The notes under the pieces: generated by a model
Told to the model about the DNA's origin: nothing
What the model saw: only the letters and a program-made list of their open reading frames with translations
Databases searched by the model: none
In this document: positions 58,152 through 64,000 of the stretch, piece by piece
Position numbering within the stretch: position 1 is the first letter of the stretch
How the letters are laid out: every line of letters starts with the position of its first letter
Made by a program: the position numbers and the translations under genes
Assembly (NCBI RefSeq): GCF_003718735.1
Contig: NZ_CP033460.1
Span: forward strand, 1,116,001-1,180,000
Length of the DNA stretch: 64,000 nucleotides
Source of the DNA: Staphylococcus debuckii
GTDB taxonomy: Bacteria; Bacillota; Bacilli; Staphylococcales; Staphylococcaceae
Direction: 5' to 3'

Positions 58152-58541
58152 TTATTGCAAAGGCGGAATCCAACGATAAAGACGTAAGACACCGATTAAG
58201 TAATTGAAATACAGTTCCAAGTCATGGAAATCCTCTGTAGATTTAACATCCAACTCATTGAGCGTTAAATCATATTGTTCCGCCCAATTCCGAATCATTT
58301 CAGATTTTTTATTATCTTCTGGATGAGGGTATGGAAAAGCATTGACCATGATGTACATAGCTTGAAAATAATTACCTTCTGTCGGATTCATAATAATGGC
58401 TGCAGAACTGAGTCCTTTATGAGAATCAGGACTATTAAAGAACACAATACGATTGATTCTGCTGTGGTCATATTCGATTAAAGTTTTAAATTCGAATAAA
58501 TCGGTGAGTCCTTCACCTAAAACGATAAATGATTGTTTCAA
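58152..58541 (-). CDS. Conserved hypothetical protein (DUF7147-like)
   Basis: 129 residues, MKQSFIVLGEGLTDLFEFKT at the start, IVFFNSPDSHKGLSSAAIIM near 32, ending YLIGVLRLYRWIPPLQ. Soluble, no signal peptide. I know it only as a protein conserved in this position (beside rsmD) in staphylococci and relatives, without assigned function. The start is TTG, 8 bp after AAGGAGG; the reading frame extends further without a better site. Divergent from rsmD, whose leader overlaps it. Confidence 0.78.
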   Translation of the reverse strand: MKQSFIVLGEGLTDLFEFKTLIEYDHSRINRIVFFNSPDSHKGLSSAAIIMNPTEGNYFQAMYIMVNAFPYPHPEDNKKSEMIRNWAEQYDLTLNELDVKSTEDFHDLELYFNYLIGVLRLYRWIPPLQ

Positions 58542-58602
58542 TTGAGAAACCTCCTTGTTACCCAAATTATATTACAGATTTAGAGAGGAAGTGAAGTGTA
58601 AG

Positions 58603-59632
<1,030 letters not shown>

Positions 59633-59635
59633 GAG

Positions 59636-59689
59636 AAACCTCGTTTCAAAGTGATTTTATTTTGAATTACTTCGAAACGAGGTTTTTAT
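59636..59689 (+). terminator. coaD terminator
   Basis: AACCTCGTTTC...AAGT and ACTT...GAAACGAGGTT arms followed by TTTTATTTT; it overlaps nothing coding on the minus strand. Confidence 0.85.
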
Positions 59690-59690
59690 T

Positions 59691-60644
59691 TTAGCTTTGA
59701 TTTAATTTTTGATAAGCTCCAATGGCTACTGCTAAGTCAAAATAAGCAGCGCCGACACACTTAAATACAGTAATCGCATCCTCATTATTGCGCGTTTGCT
59801 TATTAAGAGAAAGTGTTTTTAATTCGTCATCAATTTCTTCAAAGGTAAAGACACTTTTATCGTTTGCTTCAATAAGTTCACCGGATTCGTCTTTTACACC
59901 CTCTAAATCATCGACGACTACCCAGTCTGCTTTAGGAAAAATATTGTAATCTATTTCTTTCATAGAAGGCTGATATGAACCGATACCATTGATATGTGTG
60001 CCAGGTTGCACATCTTCCGCTTTAAAAACAGGCTCGGTAGAAGGCGTTTGACAGTTGATAATATTTGATTGTTTAACCAGTTCACTGACATCCTCAGTTA
60101 CTTTGACTTCCAAGTTTGGATAGTCTTTTAAAATGCGCTGTTTAAATGTATTTGCTTTTTCAGTAGTACGGTTATACAGAATAACGGCATCGATAGGGCG
60201 AACTTCCATATTACCCAGAAACTGTTCATAAGCCATGCCGCCTGTACCGATCATACCCAATGTATGTGCATCTGCTTTACTCATATATTGAGTGGCAATG
60301 CCGCTTAACGCCCCAGTACGCAATCTTGTCAGATAACTGCCGTCTATAATTGCTTTATGTTCGCCATTGTTGAGCGCAGTAATCACAATTTGCGCTTGAG
60401 TCGTCGGTTTGCCGGATTTCGGATTGTCCGGTGTAATGGACGTGATTTTAATCGTGCCAAGTTGCTGCTTCAAATCCACACAAGGCATATACAGCATAGC
60501 CTTTGCGCCTTCACCAGTAGGTATCACCGTGCGTTGCGCTTGCTGAATATCTTCTAAATGTCCGAATGCCTGTTCAATATCTCGAATGGCATCTGACATT
60601 TTATAATGCTCTTCTACTTGCGTTTCTGAAAATACTTGCATCAT
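59691..60644 (-). CDS. Ornithine cyclodeaminase / mu-crystallin family protein
   Basis: 317 residues. The family dimer-barrel region (QAQIVITALNNGEHKAIID; LTRLRTGALSGIATQY) is followed by a Rossmann domain, LGMIGTGGMAYEQF near 129, and HINGIGSYQPSMKEID near 222. Members include ornithine cyclodeaminase, alanine dehydrogenase and SbnB-like synthases; the exact reaction cannot be told. The ATG at 60644 follows AAGGAGG by 8 bp. It is 26 bp downstream of tmcAL on the same strand, probably one operon. Confidence 0.85.
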   Translation of the reverse strand: MMQVFSETQVEEHYKMSDAIRDIEQAFGHLEDIQQAQRTVIPTGEGAKAMLYMPCVDLKQQLGTIKITSITPDNPKSGKPTTQAQIVITALNNGEHKAIIDGSYLTRLRTGALSGIATQYMSKADAHTLGMIGTGGMAYEQFLGNMEVRPIDAVILYNRTTEKANTFKQRILKDYPNLEVKVTEDVSELVKQSNIINCQTPSTEPVFKAEDVQPGTHINGIGSYQPSMKEIDYNIFPKADWVVVDDLEGVKDESGELIEANDKSVFTFEEIDDELKTLSLNKQTRNNEDAITVFKCVGAAYFDLAVAIGAYQKLNQS

Positions 60645-60670
60645 GAGTTGTGCCTCCTTATAACTATTCA

Positions 60671-61813
60671 TTACTCATTCTTTACCCTAATTACCGGTGT
60701 ATTGATATCTTTTTGAGTTTGACCTGAGATTAAATTATATATTTCAGTTGCTTTAATTTCAGGTTGAAAATAAAGTGCATTTGTTTTATTTACATTTGTA
60801 ATATAACGGCGTTCTGGAAATTGTTGTTTCAATTGCTTTAAATAACGCTGGCCTGTTTCGTTCATTCCTAAAATACGGACCGCTTCAAGTGTTCTCGGCT
60901 TATGTTGTTGCTTAAAATTTAATAAGATATTCATTAGCATGCGTTGGATTCGGGTATAAGTATAACGCTTAGTCTTAAGTTGCGACATCAGCTGTTCAAA
61001 GGTGTCGGCGTTGTTAATATGAGCTTTTATCCGGTGTTCAAATCCTTCGCTGATTGTATGAATTTTTTGCAATTCTGCCGGGTCAGCGCTGATTATCTTA
61101 TATTTTAAAAAAGGAAAAAGTTGGTTCATGCTCAAGTGTGGCTCTGCATAGAGAGAACGTATATTTTCTGGTACCACTTTTTCCCACATCCTGTCATTAG
61201 TATTAAGTGCATGTCTGATGGCCGTTCCGCTCGCGAAATGCTGGTCATTAATGGCTTGGTTATGATGTTCAGTTTTATGTCTTGGTATGGAAAAAGGCTG
61301 AATAGTCGGCGCCGATTTTAAGATGGCTTGTACATAAGAAAGCCCTAAAATATTGTTAGGAGTCTGCAATAGCGCAGGTGCTCCTAATAATTCGTTAATT
61401 ATTCTGGGATAGCTTTTGCCTTCTCGCAACTTTAGTTGAAATTCCGGATGTTCTTCGATATGGTTGATTTGCAAGGCGAGTTCTTCGAATGCTTGTATAC
61501 TGCCTGATTCACTTCCGAATACAAGCGCATCAGCATTCATATAATCAGCAACTTCGACGCCTGTTTGTGCAAAGTATTCTCCAGCTGATAACGCTGCATA
61601 AGCCGGCAACTCTACGACTAAGTCACAAGTAGAAAGCGCCATTTGCGTGCGGAGAAATTTGTTGTAAATTGCAGGTTCGCCGCGCATGACAAATTGGCCG
61701 CTCATAATTGCAATTGTTACATCAGCATCAGCGATTCGGCGGGCTTGTTCTGCATGATAAACATGCCCGTTATGGAAGGGATTGTATTCAGTAATTAATG
61801 CAGCGCATTTCAT
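60671..61813 (-). CDS. tmcAL: tRNA(Met) cytidine acetate ligase (TmcAL/YlbM)
   Basis: 380 residues. The HIGH-type nucleotidyltransferase motif is in ITEYNPFHNGHVYHAEQAR near 8-26, with MSGQFVMRGEPAIYNKF near 37 and LVVELP near 65. YlbM of B. subtilis makes N4-acetylcytidine at the tRNA(Met) wobble base using acetate and ATP. The ATG at 61813 follows AAAGGA. It is divergent from yceD. Confidence 0.93.
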   Translation of the reverse strand: MKCAALITEYNPFHNGHVYHAEQARRIADADVTIAIMSGQFVMRGEPAIYNKFLRTQMALSTCDLVVELPAYAALSAGEYFAQTGVEVADYMNADALVFGSESGSIQAFEELALQINHIEEHPEFQLKLREGKSYPRIINELLGAPALLQTPNNILGLSYVQAILKSAPTIQPFSIPRHKTEHHNQAINDQHFASGTAIRHALNTNDRMWEKVVPENIRSLYAEPHLSMNQLFPFLKYKIISADPAELQKIHTISEGFEHRIKAHINNADTFEQLMSQLKTKRYTYTRIQRMLMNILLNFKQQHKPRTLEAVRILGMNETGQRYLKQLKQQFPERRYITNVNKTNALYFQPEIKATEIYNLISGQTQKDINTPVIRVKNE

Positions 61814-61859
61814 TTGCAATCTGTCCTTTCAGAATTCATTATAATTATTGTATCAAAAA

Positions 61860-61886
61860 GTCAAGATGTTAAGAAAAAATCTTGAC
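61860..61886. promoter_or_regulatory. Inverted repeat joining divergent tmcAL and yceD promoters
   Basis: GTCAAGAT, 11 bp, ATCTTGAC: a perfect 8-bp inverted repeat. Each arm supplies the -35 of one promoter (TTGACA for yceD on plus, TTGACT for tmcAL on minus, the latter with TATAAT 15 bp on). It could be a shared operator or a by-product of back-to-back promoters. Confidence 0.5.
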
Positions 61887-61910
61887 AACTTTACGCTAGA
61901 AAGTTAAAAT
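61882..61910 (+). promoter_or_regulatory. yceD-rpmF promoter
   Basis: TTGACA (61882-61887), 17 bp, TAAAAT (61905-61910), 30 bp before the ATG. Confidence 0.8.
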
Positions 61911-61940
61911 AAATTTTGTGCTTGTTAGAGGTGAAGCCAT

Positions 61941-62492
61941 ATGAAATGGTCAATAACGCAATTAAGAAAATATCAAGGTAAGCCTTTTGAATTTGATCAA
62001 ACAGTAAATTTTAATCATTTAATTGATAAATTAGGACTCATTGATTTGTCCGAAATACGAGTTAAGGGTCAGCTTGATGTCAAATCAAATGAAGTTGTTG
62101 CAGACATGCATATCACTGGTGAATATACGATGGAAGATGCGCGTACACTAGAACCGGTCAAAGTACCGATTGACGTTGAAACAACTGAAATTTTTGATTT
62201 AGAAGGTCATGAATACAGTGACGATGAAGATGATGAAAATGAACATTATCATCTCGCGTTAAGCGGAATGATTGATTTACGTGATATTGCAGAAGAGCTT
62301 GTCATCATAGAAAAGCCTATCCGAGCAGTGGCTGATGACAGCAGTATAGATGATATGCTGCAAGGTGGCCAAGGTTGGGATGTTATTGACGAAGACGAAT
62401 TAGAACAAAATGAACAAGCAGAGGAAGAAAGTTCTAAGAAAGTCGATCCAAGGCTTCAAAAATTACAACAATTTTATGATGAAAAGCAATAG
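61941..62492 (+). CDS. YceD/DUF177 family protein
   Basis: 183 residues. MKWSITQLRKYQGKPFEFDQ at the start, then GEYTMEDARTLEPV, an acidic middle (DDEDDENEH near 96-104) and a Glu-rich end. This family is nearly always encoded directly before rpmF, as here (85 bp upstream), and has been linked to 23S rRNA maturation in plants and bacteria. GAGGTGA precedes the ATG. Confidence 0.88.
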   Translation: MKWSITQLRKYQGKPFEFDQTVNFNHLIDKLGLIDLSEIRVKGQLDVKSNEVVADMHITGEYTMEDARTLEPVKVPIDVETTEIFDLEGHEYSDDEDDENEHYHLALSGMIDLRDIAEELVIIEKPIRAVADDSSIDDMLQGGQGWDVIDEDELEQNEQAEEESSKKVDPRLQKLQQFYDEKQ

Positions 62493-62577
62493 AAATTGAT
62501 GTACAATAGAGAGTATTGTAATCATCATTTCCAAAGTAACAAAGATTTTGTGTTTGAATTTTAAGGAGGATTAAATC

Positions 62578-62751
62578 ATGGCAGTACCAAAAAGAAGAAC
62601 ATCTAAAACTAGAAAAAATAAACGTCGTACGCACTTCAAATTATCAGTGCCAGGTATGACTGAATGCCCTAACTGCGGTGAATACAAATTATCTCACCGT
62701 GTATGTAAAAACTGTGGTTCTTACAATGGCGAAGAAGTCGTTTCAAAATAA
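62578..62751 (+). CDS. rpmF: 50S ribosomal protein L32
   Basis: 57 residues: basic N-terminus [19 protein letters not shown], then a zinc ribbon CPNCG...CKNCG. This is the cysteine-containing (C+) form of L32. AGGAGG lies 8 bp before the ATG. It shares a transcript with yceD and ends at a terminator. Confidence 0.97.
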   Translation: MAVPKRRTSKTRKNKRRTHFKLSVPGMTECPNCGEYKLSHRVCKNCGSYNGEEVVSK

Positions 62752-62760
62752 TGAATGTAT

Positions 62761-62796
62761 AAAATCAGCTGCTTAAATGCGCAGCTGATTTTTTTG
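62761..62796 (+). terminator. rpmF terminator
   Basis: AAAATCAGCTGC-loop-GCAGCTGATTTT followed by TTT. Confidence 0.92.
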
Positions 62797-62887
62797 TGCT
62801 TTTTTTGTGGGGATATGCCGGTGGATGTGTTGGTTGGACGTGATTTAGGATAGGGAGCGGCGGGATAAGTCTGGTTTGTTTCGTTTT
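62797..62887 (+). other. G-rich flank of the 63-kb repeat locus
   Basis: G exceeds C (GTGGGGATATGCCGGTGGA; AGGGAGCGGCGGG). It directly follows the rpmF terminator. No gene. Confidence 0.6.
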
Positions 62888-63020
62888 TTAGACACTTCTC
62901 AAAAATTAGTGTCTAGATTCATGTGTTTTCTAGACAGTTCTCGGAAAGTAGTGTCTAGATTGAGTGCTTTTCTAGACACTTCACAAAAAGTAGTGTCTAG
63001 ATTATGTGCTTTCTAGACAT
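62888..63020 (+). repeat. Array of alternating TCTAGACAC / GTGTCTAGA inverted half-sites, 41-42 bp period
   Basis: TCTAGACA-type half-sites start at 62888 (first base changed), 62929, 62971 and 63012. GTGTCTAGA sites are at about 62910, 62951 and 62993. Same design as 45090-45204, with different variable bases. Confidence 0.92.
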
Positions 63021-63023
63021 TTC

Positions 63024-63160
63024 ATGTCCAATGGATAGAGATATTGGCCAAGATTGAGGTCAACGTGTCCAATAAATGGATATATTGGCCAAGATTCGAG
63101 GCAACGTGTCCAATAAACAGATATATCAGTCAAGATAGCGACAAACATGTCCGATATAAC
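63024..63160 (+). repeat. Exact 41-bp tandem array of GTGTCCAAT units
   Basis: Units start at 63024, 63065, 63106 and 63147, each (G/A)TGTCCAAT, about 14 bp, ATATTGGCCAAGA, about 8 variable bases, CAAC. The last two units are diverged (ATATCAGTCAAGA; TGTCCGATA). Same family as 45227-45411. Confidence 0.92.
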
Positions 63161-63375
63161 GCGCATCTCATAACGCACGCCACCCGCGGCCCGCCACACC
63201 CACCAATCGAACCACCTCTCCCCATCCCTCCAGCTTTCCAAATCTTTCTTTTCCCAATAGTGTCATCCATCCCCGCGCCATCCGCACGCCGCAAGCACCA
63301 CCCACCAATCGAGCCACTTCTCCCAAATCTTCCTGCACCCCCACAATTCTTTCTTTTCCCAAGTTCGTGAAGCAT
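63161..63375 (+). repeat. C-rich flank containing a 60-bp direct duplication
   Basis: CACCCACCAATCGA begins copies at 63197 and 63299, each running through CCAC.TCTCCC to TTTCTTTTCCCAA (ends 63257 and 63362). C greatly exceeds G. Minus-strand ORFs here are of extreme composition and differ between copies, so I take the region as non-coding. Confidence 0.75.
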
Positions 63376-63416
63376 GATAAAATAGGGTGAAAGTGATGAA
63401 TGAGGAGAGCGGTGCT

Positions 63417-64000
63417 ATGGAGCAGATTACGTCGGCGCAAAATGCGAAGATTAAGCAAGCGAATAAATTGAAGAAGAAGAAGGAACGCGATAAAACGGGT
63501 TTGATTCTAGTGGAAGGGACACATTTGATTGATGAAGCTATTAAGAGTGGCTTAACGATTCAACAGTTGTTTGTGGTAGAAACAGAACGGTTTGCGCCTG
63601 AGTTGGTGGAAGCGGCTGAAGAGCAGTATCAAATTAATTTCAAGGTTGCGGAAGTGTTGTCTGGAACGGTGACACCTCAAGGTATATTTGCGGTGATTGA
63701 AAAGCCGGATGTTTCGAAGCAAGCGGAGGCTTCACAACAAGTGCTATTACTAGATCGTATTCAAGATCCGGGAAATTTGGGCACATTGATCAGAACAGCC
63801 GATGCGGCGGCATTGGATTTAATCGTGATGTCACCTGGGTCAGCGGATCCTTTCCAAGATAAAGTGTTGCGTGCAAGTCAAGGCAGTGTGTTCCATTTGC
63901 CTATTATTTCAAATGATATCAAAGAATTTGTAGAACACTTTGACGGTCCGGTTTACGGCACTGCGTTAGAAGATGCTATCAACTTTAATGATACTGCTGC
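63417..64000 (+). CDS. TrmH/SpoU-family RNA 2'-O-methyltransferase (truncated by the window end)
   Basis: 194 codons are visible. N-terminal substrate-binding domain (MEQITSAQNAKIKQANKLKK; LILVEGTHLIDEAI) and the start of the SpoU knot domain with LLLDRIQDPGNLGTLIRTADA near 118 and LRASQGSVFHLP near 152. It methylates a ribose in rRNA or tRNA; the target is unknown. GAGGAG lies 8 bp before the ATG at 63417; an ATG at 63396 is in frame but poorly placed. Codons are G-rich at the start. In staphylococci pheS normally follows. Confidence 0.88.
   Translation, partial: MEQITSAQNAKIKQANKLKKKKERDKTGLILVEGTHLIDEAIKSGLTIQQLFVVETERFAPELVEAAEEQYQINFKVAEVLSGTVTPQGIFAVIEKPDVSKQAEASQQVLLLDRIQDPGNLGTLIRTADAAALDLIVMSPGSADPFQDKVLRASQGSVFHLPIISNDIKEFVEHFDGPVYGTALEDAINFNDTA

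Noticed and set aside
63002..63458. Several overlapping minus- and plus-strand frames in the 63-kb array and C-rich flank
   Set aside because: Extreme Gly/Trp/Arg or Pro composition caused by base skew, no start context, and the two duplicated copies do not preserve a frame.

Overview
The window reads as a chromosomal core segment of a staphylococcus that is probably not S. aureus. It is AT-rich and has no rRNA, tRNA, prophage or cas genes. The gene order follows the S. aureus stretch from purL to the gene upstream of pheS: purLFMNHD, ykoEDC, ptsHI, cydAB, ktrC, rnjA, def, pdhABCD, potABCD, mntH, suhB, typA, ylaN, ftsW, pycA, ctaA/ctaB/ctaM, ylbF, rsmD, coaD, tmcAL, yceD-rpmF and a SpoU-type methylase. 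Departures from that order are a RuMP formaldehyde module (hxlB-hxlA with a divergent hxlR-type gene) between ktrC and rnjA, and a solitary TnpB element between def and the ykyA-like lipoprotein gene. Species cannot be fixed from the sequence alone; coagulase-negative food or skin species carrying hxlAB here are the natural candidates.

Layout. 1-6.1 kb: end of the purine operon, with tight overlaps. 6.1-9.6 kb (minus): a small gene and a TPP-riboswitch-controlled ECF thiamine-precursor transporter. 9.8-15.2 kb: an AuxA-like membrane protein, an rRNA methylase, a DUF697-like protein and ptsHI. 15.5-19.1 kb: a thioredoxin-like protein, cydAB and ktrC. 19.2-21.2 kb: a repeat locus and the RuMP module. 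21.3-24.4 kb (minus): rpoY-rnjA and def. 24.6-26.1 kb: TnpB element. 26.1-32.1 kb: lipoprotein and pyruvate dehydrogenase. 32.2-37.1 kb: UPF0223, then an XRE-cupin regulator with potABCD. 37.1-44.8 kb: AuxB-like protein, DUF4064 protein, mntH, yktB and suhB homologues, ylaF, typA. 44.9-45.5 kb: repeat locus. 45.5-52 kb: ylaI, ylaN, ftsW, pycA. 52.3-59.7 kb: haem A synthesis genes and the ylb cluster through coaD. 59.7-62.8 kb: cyclodeaminase-like gene, tmcAL, yceD-rpmF. 62.8-63.4 kb: repeat locus. 63.4 kb to end: truncated RNA methylase.

Most of the window is ordinary housekeeping. The main signal without an obvious explanation is a family of composite non-coding repeat loci near 19.2, 45.1 and 63.0 kb. 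The two full loci share one order: intrinsic terminator, G-rich stretch, alternating inverted TCTAGACAC/GTGTCTAGA half-sites with a 41-42 bp period, an exact 41-bp GTGTCCAAT...ATTGGCCAAG array, then a C-rich stretch. The period is about four helical turns and is not a multiple of three. A second signal is a short 3'-UTR module (core CAGATAGCTACTGCCAG) between the stop codon and terminator of several unrelated genes. A third is that the HxlR-type regulator beside hxlAB has Thr where the B. subtilis protein has its formaldehyde-reactive cysteine.
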